A stretch of 10,760 nt of DNA, from the NCBI GenBank assembly GCA_027487145.1, contig JAIYEC010000036.1:1-10760 (forward strand), read 5' to 3'. Source of the stretch: a bacterium (GTDB lineage: Bacteria; Patescibacteriota; Minisyncoccia; Phycocordibacterales; UBA918). Position numbers and translations under genes: made by a program. Position 1 is the stretch's first letter. Each line of letters starts with the position of its first letter. Shown piece by piece: positions 1 through 5,743 of this stretch. Under the pieces are notes generated by a model. The model was not told the DNA's origin. It ran no database searches and worked only from the letters and a program-made list of their open reading frames with translations.

Positions 1-1
1 A

Positions 2-130
2 GTGGTTACGTTTGAAGACTTAGTAGCTACCGGAAACAAAGCTGCTGCGCGTGATCAAGGAAAGCTTCGAACCGAAGGGAAGGAATACATCGTCAAAGAT
101 GGTGATGTGATTGAGTTCATGCACAGCTAA
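2..130 (+). CDS. ychF: YchF (Obg-family ATPase), C-terminal fragment
   Basis: This is the last 42 codons of a gene that begins left of the window; the reading frame starts at base 2 and ends in TAA at 128-130. The visible tail, with LRTEGKEYIV and KDGDVIEF near the end, matches the end of the TGS domain of YchF, where E. coli has a closely similar EGKDYIV...DGDVMHF ending. YchF is a cytoplasmic Obg-family P-loop protein that hydrolyses ATP in preference to GTP and associates with ribosomes. Its catalytic part is outside the window. The gene is followed by a hairpin terminator. A second, decayed copy of its last codons lies about 440 bases downstream. The family call rests on the short C-terminal motif only, but that motif is distinctive. 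Confidence 0.85.
   Translation: MVTFEDLVATGNKAAARDQGKLRTEGKEYIVKDGDVIEFMHS
105..124 (+). repeat. Direct repeat copy 1, within ychF 3' end
   Basis: A 20-base stretch covering the codons for the last residues of YchF (VIEFMH) is repeated exactly at 543-562, in the same orientation and reading frame. The match extends weakly upstream: CAAAG is shared at the same offset, giving 26 of 31 bases identical without gaps. Each copy is followed within about 20 bases by an A-rich run and a GGCCC-type hairpin. Confidence 0.9.
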
Positions 131-136
131 ATTGCA

Positions 137-168
137 GAAAGGCCCGCAAGTTACTTGCGGGCCATTTC
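137..168 (+). terminator. Hairpin terminator after ychF
   Basis: GGCCCGCAAG (141-150) pairs with CTTGCGGGCC (154-163) around a TTA loop, flanked by GAAA on the left and TTTC on the right. The T-tract is short on both strands. It sits between the converging ychF and the minus-strand gene at 196-465, so it probably serves both. Confidence 0.8.
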
Positions 169-195
169 GAATGCACATACGGGTGAAGCACACGC

Positions 196-465
196 TTATT
201 TGAGTCGACGATAGGCGATCAGCTTCCTTTGATTCCACCAGCGTCTTCCAACTGTTCGCTCGCGCTTTTCCAGATAACCGTGCGCGCACAAAACAGTACA
301 AGCTGTTTGGACAATACCCGAATCAAGGTAATACTTTATCGCCAAGTGTTCCGGTGTTACCAAGCGTTCAAGCTCCGCGCATTCTTCTTTAAGAAACATC
401 AATATTCCCATCTGATCTTCACAAGGAAAAAGATGTCCCTTGAATTCTTCTAGCCGTTTAGGCAT
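196..465 (-). CDS. Small winged-helix-like protein, unknown family
   Basis: An 89-codon gene on the minus strand. Its ATG is preceded by a perfect AAGGAG Shine-Dalgarno (plus-strand 473-478) at 7 bases spacing, which is the main reason to accept it as real. No family is recognised with confidence. Residues 18-70 look helical. The segment around 49-70 (SGIVQTACTVL then HGYLEKRER) resembles the recognition helix and start of the wing in MarR/PadR-type winged helices, and the C-terminus is strongly basic with R/K/W residues (RRWWNQRKL). A DNA-binding role is therefore inferred, not shown. It lies between the two copies of the ychF 3'-end repeat and points towards ychF. It has no membrane segment or signal peptide. 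Its strong SD contrasts with the SD-less genes nearby and suggests a different origin. Confidence 0.7.
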   Translation of the reverse strand: MPKRLEEFKGHLFPCEDQMGILMFLKEECAELERLVTPEHLAIKYYLDSGIVQTACTVLCAHGYLEKRERTVGRRWWNQRKLIAYRRLK

Positions 466-494
466 AGCCCCACTCCTTAAAGAAAACCTCCTAC

Positions 495-523
495 ATATTC
501 AAATAAAAAATACATTGTGTCAA
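495..523 (-). promoter_or_regulatory. Candidate promoter for the 196-465 gene
   Basis: On the minus strand a perfect TTGACA (plus 518-523) is followed after 17 bases by GAATAT (plus 495-500), a weak -10 that keeps the A2 and T6 positions. It lies about 30 bases upstream of the start codon and just inside the second ychF repeat. A second GGAGG (around plus 482-487) follows the -10 but has no start codon at a usable distance. Confidence 0.5.
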
Positions 524-542
524 CAGAGATACAAAGTCGACC

Positions 543-562
543 ATGTGATTGAGTTCATGCAC
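543..562 (+). repeat. Direct repeat copy 2, displaced ychF 3' end
   Basis: Exact 20-base copy of 105-124, in the same reading frame relative to ychF. Read in that frame it gives VIEFMHS, with the serine encoded by TCC rather than the AGC used in ychF, and then runs on a few codons to a TAA at 581-583 inside the hairpin. No start codon or upstream gene body accompanies it, so it is a non-functional remnant or attachment-site-like sequence. A simple recent duplication would not change the serine codon at three bases. Confidence 0.85.
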
Positions 563-570
563 TCCTTAAA

Positions 571-599
571 AGGGCCCGGGTAACGCGTACCTGGGCCCT
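571..599 (-). terminator. GC-rich hairpin terminator
   Basis: AGGGCCCGGGTA (571-582) pairs with TACCTGGGCCCT (588-599) around ACGCG, with one G-T wobble. On the minus strand the stem is followed by TTTT, so it best serves as terminator for the small gene at 608-754. On the plus strand it trails the displaced ychF repeat without a T-run. Confidence 0.75.
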
Positions 600-607
600 C
601 AACGTTG

Positions 608-754
608 TCAGAGCGCACGCGGCCTGTTCAAAAATGCGACAAACGCGAACACGGTGGCCGGCACAGCCATGACAACGGCGAAGTTGACGAGACATTGAAT
701 GAGAGCGTCGCCCCCCAAAGCATCGACAACTTGCGGAAAGAAGTTAATTTTCAC
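608..754 (-). CDS. Small 48-residue membrane peptide
   Basis: A 48-codon reading frame on the minus strand starting at GTG and ending in TGA. An AAGGGAG Shine-Dalgarno (plus 762-768) sits 7 bases before the start. The product begins VKINFFPQVV (first residue Met in vivo), has a hydrophobic stretch at about 18-42 rich in V, A and F with one proline, and ends in a basic tail (NRPRAL). That is the profile of a single-span membrane peptide. No family is recognised; small hydrophobic toxins, holin-like peptides and regulatory membrane peptides share this shape and cannot be separated by eye. G+C is about 54% by hand count, above the neighbouring DUF3467 gene at roughly 44%. A terminator follows it. 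It could be transcribed with the DUF3467 gene 61 bases upstream or from its own promoter. Confidence 0.5.
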   Translation of the reverse strand: MKINFFPQVVDALGGDALIQCLVNFAVVMAVPATVFAFVAFLNRPRAL

Positions 755-786
755 GACCAGTCTCCCTTATAGGTGATCTTTTTCAG

Positions 787-813
787 GGTATAACTGTAAT
801 CAAATTATGTCAA
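787..813 (-). promoter_or_regulatory. Candidate promoter for the 48-residue peptide
   Basis: On the minus strand TTGACA (plus 808-813) is followed after 15 bases by TATACC (plus 787-792). The -35 is perfect, but the spacing is short and the -10 imperfect. It begins immediately after the stop codon of the DUF3467 gene. Confidence 0.4.
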
Positions 814-815
814 AT

Positions 816-1079
816 TTAACTTGTTGATTTTGGCTTTGGCTGGATTGGACTGACGATTTTAGGATTCCAGTCAGCTTTAATTTCACCATGTTTAGTTTCG
901 AACTCTGACACCTGGTGAGAGAGATACTGCAAGAGCCGCTTGGTATGCTCTGGTGTGAGTGAATAGATTGAAGCCTGCGTACCAGAACTTAACCCCATAA
1001 CAAAATACTCTGGCGTGTAGGCAATATGAATACTTTCACAAAATAACTTTGGTGCTTTCTTAATATCTTCGGGTTTCAT
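816..1079 (-). CDS. DUF3467 family protein
   Basis: An 87-residue soluble protein on the minus strand. The core at about 15-66 fits the DUF3467 pattern: a strand pair around YTPEYFVMGLSSG, a second strand (ASIYSL), then the characteristic LTPEHTKRLLQYL helix and a segment ending KHGEI. The family is small (about 90-100 residues), widespread in Bacteroidetes and CPR bacteria, and has no established biochemical function, so none is assigned. The tail (residues 70-87) is proline- and lysine-rich and probably disordered. There is no Shine-Dalgarno; instead a TATACT hexamer lies 7 bases before the ATG, which would place the transcript start at or next to the start codon. It is divergent from the membrane protein gene at 1144, with a 64-base shared intergenic region. 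Confidence 0.8.
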   Translation of the reverse strand: MKPEDIKKAPKLFCESIHIAYTPEYFVMGLSSGTQASIYSLTPEHTKRLLQYLSHQVSEFETKHGEIKADWNPKIVSPIQPKPKSTS

Positions 1080-1086
1080 AATGGGA

Positions 1087-1092
1087 AGTATA
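1087..1092 (-). promoter_or_regulatory. -10 element, leaderless DUF3467 promoter
   Basis: TATACT on the minus strand, 7 bases from the ATG of the DUF3467 gene. No convincing -35 is seen at 16-18 bases. The position implies a leaderless transcript. Confidence 0.5.
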
Positions 1093-1106
1093 CAACCATC
1101 TGCACC

Positions 1107-1135
1107 TTTACAGTAGTTCTATAAAGGAACATACT
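1107..1135 (+). promoter_or_regulatory. Promoter of the 1144 membrane protein gene
   Basis: TTTACA (1107-1112), a 17-base spacer, and CATACT (1130-1135). Only 8 bases separate the -10 from the ATG at 1144, so the transcript should start at or within a base or two of the start codon. No Shine-Dalgarno is present. Confidence 0.65.
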
Positions 1136-1143
1136 TAATTTAT

Positions 1144-2091
1144 ATGGAAAATCACACTGCCAAGCACTTTGTGCTTCAACTTGGGTCACTTGCAAGTCTC
1201 TATCTTTCACTCGGTTTTTTACTCAGTTTACTCTTCAGCATTATTAACATTACCTTTCCAGATGCTATAGATGACTACTGGGCAATCGAAAGTGCACACA
1301 GCACCGTACGGCTAAGTATCGCCATGCTCGTGGTATTTTTCCCAACCTATCTCTTTCTCACGAGGACGGTAAACAAGATTCGTCGCACCGAAACAGAAGG
1401 AGCGTACCTCTCTCTCACTAAATGGCTGGTATTTCTTTCACTCTTAGTTGGTGGCGGCGTACTGCTTGGCGACCTCGTCGCTGTCATCATGGCCTTCCTT
1501 GAAGGTGAAATTACCCAGCGGTTTATCTTAAAGGCCTTTTCGGTACTGGTAGTAGTTGGCGCAGCGTTTCATTACTACCTTCTTGATACTAAGGGTTATT
1601 GGACAAAAAACGAGCAAAAGTCAGTCATGTTCGCGATTGGCGCAGCCTTAGTAGTTTTTGCTTCAGTTGCATACGGCTTTGCTCATATTGATACTCCATC
1701 AACTGTTCGCGAACAAAAACTAGATGCACAGCAAGTCTCAGATCTTCAGCAACTACAATGGCGGATTCAAGATTACGGTATGACTAACGGCGCACTCCCA
1801 CAAACTCTAGAGGCCCTTGGAGCTGGGACACCAACCACAGCCCCCAACGGCCGCCCTGCCTACACCTACACCCTGACTGAAGAAGGTTTCGAACTCTGTG
1901 CTACGTTTGCACAACCATCAACCGAGAATGAGAACTTCATGTATCAGTCATCGGTGGTAGTTAACGAAAAAATGATGATCAAAAACCCAGACAACTGGCA
2001 ACATGATGCAGGAGAAGTCTGTTTCAACCGAATAGTGAACAAAGAGGGAACAGACACGAACGTTCCAGTAGAACCAACAATGAAGCAGTAG
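1144..2091 (+). CDS. DUF5671-like membrane protein with pseudopilin-like outer domain
   Basis: A 315-residue protein. The first 180 residues form about five membrane segments (roughly 12-33, 57-73, 92-117, 128-146 and 160-180) in the style of DUF5671 proteins common in CPR bacteria. Residues 190-300 form a non-membrane domain. It starts with a helix (QQVSDLQQLQWRIQDYGMTNGALPQTLEAL), then GRPAYTYTL and GFELCATF, the order seen in the globular part of type II/IV pseudopilins. Cys252 and Cys293 could form a disulfide if this domain lies outside the membrane. The function is unknown; a role in the cell envelope or with pili is inference. It is transcribed alone from its own promoter and ends in a strong terminator. 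The start ATG is set by the promoter position and the lack of a better upstream codon. Confidence 0.7.
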   Translation: MENHTAKHFVLQLGSLASLYLSLGFLLSLLFSIINITFPDAIDDYWAIESAHSTVRLSIAMLVVFFPTYLFLTRTVNKIRRTETEGAYLSLTKWLVFLSLLVGGGVLLGDLVAVIMAFLEGEITQRFILKAFSVLVVVGAAFHYYLLDTKGYWTKNEQKSVMFAIGAALVVFASVAYGFAHIDTPSTVREQKLDAQQVSDLQQLQWRIQDYGMTNGALPQTLEALGAGTPTTAPNGRPAYTYTLTEEGFELCATFAQPSTENENFMYQSSVVVNEKMMIKNPDNWQHDAGEVCFNRIVNKEGTDTNVPVEPTMKQ

Positions 2092-2093
2092 CT

Positions 2094-2124
2094 TAAAAGC
2101 CCGACGCATAGCGTCGGGCTTTTA
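2094..2124 (+). terminator. Perfect hairpin terminator
   Basis: TAAAAGCCCGACGC (2094-2107) pairs perfectly with GCGTCGGGCTTTTA (2111-2124) around an ATA loop, three bases after the stop of the membrane protein gene. The stem ends in T's on one strand and A's on the other, so it could act in both directions. Confidence 0.9.
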
Positions 2125-2125
2125 A

Positions 2126-2154
2126 TTTGCACAATCTAAAATTCATAGCATAAT
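2126..2154 (+). promoter_or_regulatory. leuS promoter
   Basis: TTTGCA (2126-2131), 17 bases, CATAAT (2149-2154), giving a leader of roughly 24 bases. The near-palindrome AATGAGGCCTCGTT (2152-2165; core GAGGCCTC) overlaps the -10 and the predicted start site and could be an operator, though this is speculative. A GAGG at 2176-2179 lies 5 bases before the leuS ATG and serves as a modest SD. Confidence 0.5.
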
Positions 2155-2184
2155 GAGGCCTCGTTATTAGTAACCGAGGTTTGT

Positions 2185-4560
2185 ATGCATAAGCGTTTTG
2201 ATCACAAGGAATTTGAAGGAAAGTGGCAGAAAGAATGGAAGGAGACTGGTCTCTATGACGCTGGCACTCGTGATCAAAACAAAGACAAAGAATATGTCCT
2301 CGTAGAGCTCCCATACCCCTCTGGTAACCTCCATATTGGCCACTGGTACGCGTTTGCGGTGCCAGACATCTATGTACGCTTTAGGCGTATGCAAGGGAAG
2401 CAGGTGGTCTACCCAATGGGCTTTGATGCCTTCGGTCTTCCGGCTGAAAATGCTGCTATCAAGCGCAGTATCAACCCGCGTGAATGGACAGAGAGTAACA
2501 TTGAGTACATGCGAACCCAGCTGGAAAGTATGGGTAATGCGTTCTCGTGGGACAAAACCACCTCAACTATCGACCCAGCCTACTACAAGTGGACACAGTG
2601 GATGTTTGGTGAATTTTTCAAGAATGATATTGCGTATCGTGGTGAAGGTGTGGTGAATTGGTGTCCGCACGATCACACCGTTATCGCCAACGAACAAGTA
2701 TTGGCTGACGGTACTTGTGAACGATGTGGCACAGCGATTGAAAAGCGTGAGATGCCACAATGGAAGCTTCGTATTACCAACTATGCTGACAAGCTTATCG
2801 ATGGACTGGATGGGCTTGATTGGCCAGAACACATCAAAGAAGCTCAACGACAATGGATTGGCCGTTCTAAAGGAGCTGAAATCGATTTTAAAATCACCAC
2901 ACCCCAAAATACTAATGTTAACATTAGTATTAAAGTCTTTACGACTCGGCCAGATACGCTCTTTGGTGTGACATATCTTGTCCTTGCACCTGAACACTCA
3001 CTTGTGGCAGAACTCCAAACTCAAATTAAAAACTGGGACGATGTCGCAGCCTACGTACAAGCAGCGAAGCAAAAAGACGATATCGAGCGCGGTGATAATA
3101 CGAAAGAAAAGACTGGTGTGAAGCTCGAAGGTATCACTGCCATCAACCCAGCCAATGGTGAAGAGATTCCGGTCTACATCGCTGACTATGTCCTTGGCGG
3201 CTACGGTACCGGAGCCATCATGGCAGTACCAGCTCATGATGAACGCGACGCAGCTTTTGCTGACAAGTTTAATCTTCCTGTCGTTTCAGTTATTACTGAA
3301 ACTGCTGTATTAAAGAACTCAGCAGAATTTGATGGCATGAGTTCAGAGGAAGCAAAGATTGCTATCACACAAAAAGTGGGCGGACAAATGACCAACACTT
3401 ACCGTTTGCGTGACTGGTCGATTGGCCGACAACGCTACTGGGGTGTACCAATTCCGATTGTGTATGACCCAGAAGGGAAGGCACATGTTATACCAAAAGA
3501 GCATCTTCCTTGGACCCTTCCTGAGGATGTTGACTTTACTCCAACGGGTGAGCCGCCGCTTGCAAAGTCAGTTGAACTTAAAGAACGAACTGAGAGAATC
3601 TTCGGTGCTGGATGGACTCCTGAGTTGGAAACGATGGACACGTTTGTCGATTCAGCTTGGTACTTCATGCGGTATATGGATAATCAGAACGCCGAAACAT
3701 TTGCGAGCCTAGAGTCACAAAAAGAGTGGTTGCCGGTAGACATGTACTTTGGTGGGGCTGAACACACAACCATGCACTTGCTCTACTCACGGTTTTGGCA
3801 AAAAGCACTCCACACTCTTGGCTTAGTCGTACATGACGAGCCATACCTTCGTCGTGCCAACCACGGCATGATTTTAGGGCCAGACGGAAACAAAATGAGT
3901 AAGAGTAAAGGAAACGTGGTTGATCCTGATGAACAAGTGAAGCTGGTTGGTGCGGATACGGTAAAAATGTACCTCGCCTTTATGGGACCATACGAAAACA
4001 GTAGCTATCCATGGGATCCAGGTGGAGTGACTGGCTTGCGTCGTTTTCTAGAGCGAGTGAATGGACTTGATAGCCACATCACCGATTCAAAGCCAACTGA
4101 GACCACCTCACTTCTTCATAAGACGATAAAGAAAGTGTCAGACGATATCGCTGAGTTTAAATTCAACACAGCTATCAGCGCCATGATGATTTTGATGAAC
4201 CACGTTGAAAAAAGTGGTCTTACCCATGATTCATACCTGACCTTCTTGCGACTTCTCGCACCATTTGCACCACACCTCACTGAAGAGTTGTGGCACCAGG
4301 CAGGTAATAAGACCAGTATCCACTCAGCTGATTTTCCAATCAGTAATCCTGAACTGGCAAAAGATGACAGCGTTACCATAGGAATACAGATAAACGGAAA
4401 AATGAGAGGCACAATTACCATTAGCCCAACCGCAAGCGAAAGTGATGCCATGAGTGCAGTTGCTAGCACTCCGGAGTTAGCAGAAAGAATTTCTGGCGCT
4501 GAGATTAAAAAAATTATTTACGTTCCAGGTAGAATTCTCAATATTATTTCAGGAATATAG
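2185..4560 (+). CDS. leuS: Leucyl-tRNA synthetase
   Basis: A complete 791-residue class I synthetase that charges tRNA-Leu in the cytoplasm. The nucleotide-binding HIGH motif is exact (residues 50-53, in PYPSGNLHIGHW). A zinc-type insert follows (CPHDHTVIANEQV, then CERCG, around 160-185). The CP1 editing domain shows TTRPDTLFG and GTGAIMAVPAHDERD, the motifs that hydrolyse mischarged tRNA; DWSIGRQRYWG leads back to the catalytic core. KMSKS is exact at 570-574. The C-terminus has the usual INGKMRG and IKKIIYVPGR ending. It is shorter than the E. coli enzyme (860), with no key motif missing. It stands between its own promoter and a separate promoter for the next gene that begins 4 bases after its stop, with no clear terminator between. 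The start is supported by the nearby GAGG. Confidence 0.97.
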   Translation: MHKRFDHKEFEGKWQKEWKETGLYDAGTRDQNKDKEYVLVELPYPSGNLHIGHWYAFAVPDIYVRFRRMQGKQVVYPMGFDAFGLPAENAAIKRSINPREWTESNIEYMRTQLESMGNAFSWDKTTSTIDPAYYKWTQWMFGEFFKNDIAYRGEGVVNWCPHDHTVIANEQVLADGTCERCGTAIEKREMPQWKLRITNYADKLIDGLDGLDWPEHIKEAQRQWIGRSKGAEIDFKITTPQNTNVNISIKVFTTRPDTLFGVTYLVLAPEHSLVAELQTQIKNWDDVAAYVQAAKQKDDIERGDNTKEKTGVKLEGITAINPANGEEIPVYIADYVLGGYGTGAIMAVPAHDERDAAFADKFNLPVVSVITETAVLKNSAEFDGMSSEEAKIAITQKVGGQMTNTYRLRDWSIGRQRYWGVPIPIVYDPEGKAHVIPKEHLPWTLPEDVDFTPTGEPPLAKSVELKERTERIFGAGWTPELETMDTFVDSAWYFMRYMDNQNAETFASLESQKEWLPVDMYFGGAEHTTMHLLYSRFWQKALHTLGLVVHDEPYLRRANHGMILGPDGNKMSKSKGNVVDPDEQVKLVGADTVKMYLAFMGPYENSSYPWDPGGVTGLRRFLERVNGLDSHITDSKPTETTSLLHKTIKKVSDDIAEFKFNTAISAMMILMNHVEKSGLTHDSYLTFLRLLAPFAPHLTEELWHQAGNKTSIHSADFPISNPELAKDDSVTIGIQINGKMRGTITISPTASESDAMSAVASTPELAERISGAEIKKIIYVPGRILNIISGI

Positions 4561-4563
4561 CTG

Positions 4564-4592
4564 TTGACCAATTAATGGGCATATGTTATAAA
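4564..4592 (+). promoter_or_regulatory. Strong extended -10 promoter
   Basis: TTGACC (4564-4569), exactly 17 bases, then TATAAA (4587-4592) preceded by TGT, an extended -10. It begins 4 bases after the leuS stop. Predicted transcription starts near 4599, giving a leader of about 46 bases before ATG 4645. This is the best promoter match in the window. Confidence 0.75.
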
Positions 4593-4644
4593 CTAAGTCA
4601 CGCATTGAAGATTGAGGCAAAACAACCTTCTAAACGTTAAAAAT

Positions 4645-5670
4645 ATGATTACTTTTAAACCTAAACAAGTTACTAAAACACTCCTTGAAGTCCTTCCGGA
4701 CCGAGCCCGTGACGTCCTTGAAAAGCGCTATGGTCTTGGTACAGATGGTGAAACCTACACCCTTGAAGCCATTGGAAAATCATACGGCATCACTCGGGAA
4801 CGAGTGCGCCAGATTGAGAACTATGGTCTTCAATCAATCCAAAAATCAGAGGTATACAAGAAGCACTATGATCTCTTTATTGAGATGCAAAAGCTTATCG
4901 ACCAACTCGGCGGCGGAATCATCGCAGAGCACGTCTTACTTGATGAACTTAGTACCGATGCCTCAGTACGTAATCATATTTATTTCCTCCTCGTAGTTGG
5001 TGATCCATTCTTCAAATCAAAAGAAAACCCACACTACTCACACCGGTGGTATACCGAACGAAAAATTGCTGACACAGTAGAGAAAGCTCTCAAGAGCGTT
5101 CACAAAAGCCTTGATAAAGATGCTCTTGTTTCAGAAGCAGAGATTCTCGAGCGATTCCGAAACGAACTCATTGAAATTGCAGATAAGCATGATGAAGAAA
5201 CTCTCAAGCGATGGCTTCTTATCTCAAAGCAAATCGGTCGTAATCCACTTGGTGATTGGGGTCCATCTGACAGCCCAAACATCCGCGTAAAGGGAATTCG
5301 AGACTACGCCTACCTTGCTGTAAAGCGACACGGATCACCGATGCACTTCCGTGAAGTTGCACAAGCTATCAATGAACTGTTTGGTCACGATGCACACATT
5401 GCAACCACTCACAATGAACTTATCAAAGATGGTCGTTTTGTACTCGTTGGGCGAGGACTCTACGCCCTCTCTGAATGGGGTTACACTGCCGGCGTTGTCA
5501 AAGAAGTACTTCGCCAAATCCTTGAAACTGATGGTCCACTCTCACGAGAAGAGATTATCGATAAGGTTCGCAAGGAACGTTACGTCAAAGACAATACCAT
5601 CATGGTAAACCTCCAAGACACTAATCTTTTCAAGCGACTCGCAAACGGAACCTACACTGTTGCTGACTAA
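4645..5670 (+). CDS. Sigma70 region 4-like / HARE-HTH regulator
   Basis: A 341-residue soluble protein. Residues about 13-68 are a sigma70 region 4 helix-turn-helix: LPDRARDVLEKRYGL, then YTLEAIGKSYGITRERVRQIE, the motif that reads the -35 box in primary sigma factors. No region 2 (core-binding, -10 melting) is present. The middle, 70-210, is helical and unrecognised. Residues 217-282 form a HARE-HTH winged helix (SPMHFREVAQAINELF, then GRFVLVGRGLYAL), as in the RNA polymerase delta subunit. Residues 283-341 look like a second winged helix (PLSREEIIDKV, then FKRLANGTYTV). An RNA-polymerase-associated or promoter-binding regulator is the best inference. ATG 4645 is chosen over an in-frame TTG at 4612 because the conserved part starts just after it. 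It has a strong promoter, no SD and a long terminator, so it is its own transcription unit. Confidence 0.8.
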   Translation: MITFKPKQVTKTLLEVLPDRARDVLEKRYGLGTDGETYTLEAIGKSYGITRERVRQIENYGLQSIQKSEVYKKHYDLFIEMQKLIDQLGGGIIAEHVLLDELSTDASVRNHIYFLLVVGDPFFKSKENPHYSHRWYTERKIADTVEKALKSVHKSLDKDALVSEAEILERFRNELIEIADKHDEETLKRWLLISKQIGRNPLGDWGPSDSPNIRVKGIRDYAYLAVKRHGSPMHFREVAQAINELFGHDAHIATTHNELIKDGRFVLVGRGLYALSEWGYTAGVVKEVLRQILETDGPLSREEIIDKVRKERYVKDNTIMVNLQDTNLFKRLANGTYTVAD

Positions 5671-5678
5671 ATCCATAC

Positions 5679-5714
5679 ACAAAGGCCCCTGGGATATATC
5701 CCAGGGGCCTTTGT
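5679..5714 (+). terminator. Long perfect hairpin terminator
   Basis: ACAAAGGCCCCTGGGA (5679-5694) pairs perfectly with its complement at 5699-5714 around a TATA-type loop; the whole stretch is an uninterrupted palindrome. The A-run before the stem and T-run at the end of the stem make it bidirectional in form. It closes the regulator gene. Confidence 0.9.
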
Positions 5715-5720
5715 ACAAGA

Positions 5721-5735
5721 TGATATACTGATACT
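5721..5735 (+). promoter_or_regulatory. Extended -10 region for the 5744 gene
   Basis: TGATATACT (5721-5729) is an extended -10, and GATACT (5730-5735) follows directly, 8 bases before the ATG at 5744. Either would give a leader of at most about 8 bases. The -35 position falls in the preceding terminator and has no match. No SD is present. Confidence 0.5.
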
Positions 5736-5743
5736 ACACATTT

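Noticed and set aside
20..301. Minus-strand frame opposite the ychF end
   Set aside because: It runs through the ychF terminator hairpin and has no initiation signal; the plus-strand YchF motif explains the region.
229..453. Plus-strand frame opposite the 89-codon gene
   Set aside because: It lacks an SD and looks like the antisense reading of the minus-strand gene, which has a perfect SD and promoter.
105..600. Integron-like cassette with attC sites
   Set aside because: Repeat plus hairpin at each end is suggestive, but there is no core-site triplet pattern or integron integrase, and the hairpins differ in sequence and act as ordinary terminators.
4605..4640. Possible 11-codon leader peptide (TTG to TAA) before the regulator
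   Set aside because: No SD, a weak start codon and no codon bias or pausing motif; chance is a sufficient explanation.
4612..4644. TTG start that would add 11 residues to the sigma-like regulator
   Set aside because: The added residues show no family match, no SD is present, and the ATG at 4645 directly precedes the conserved part.
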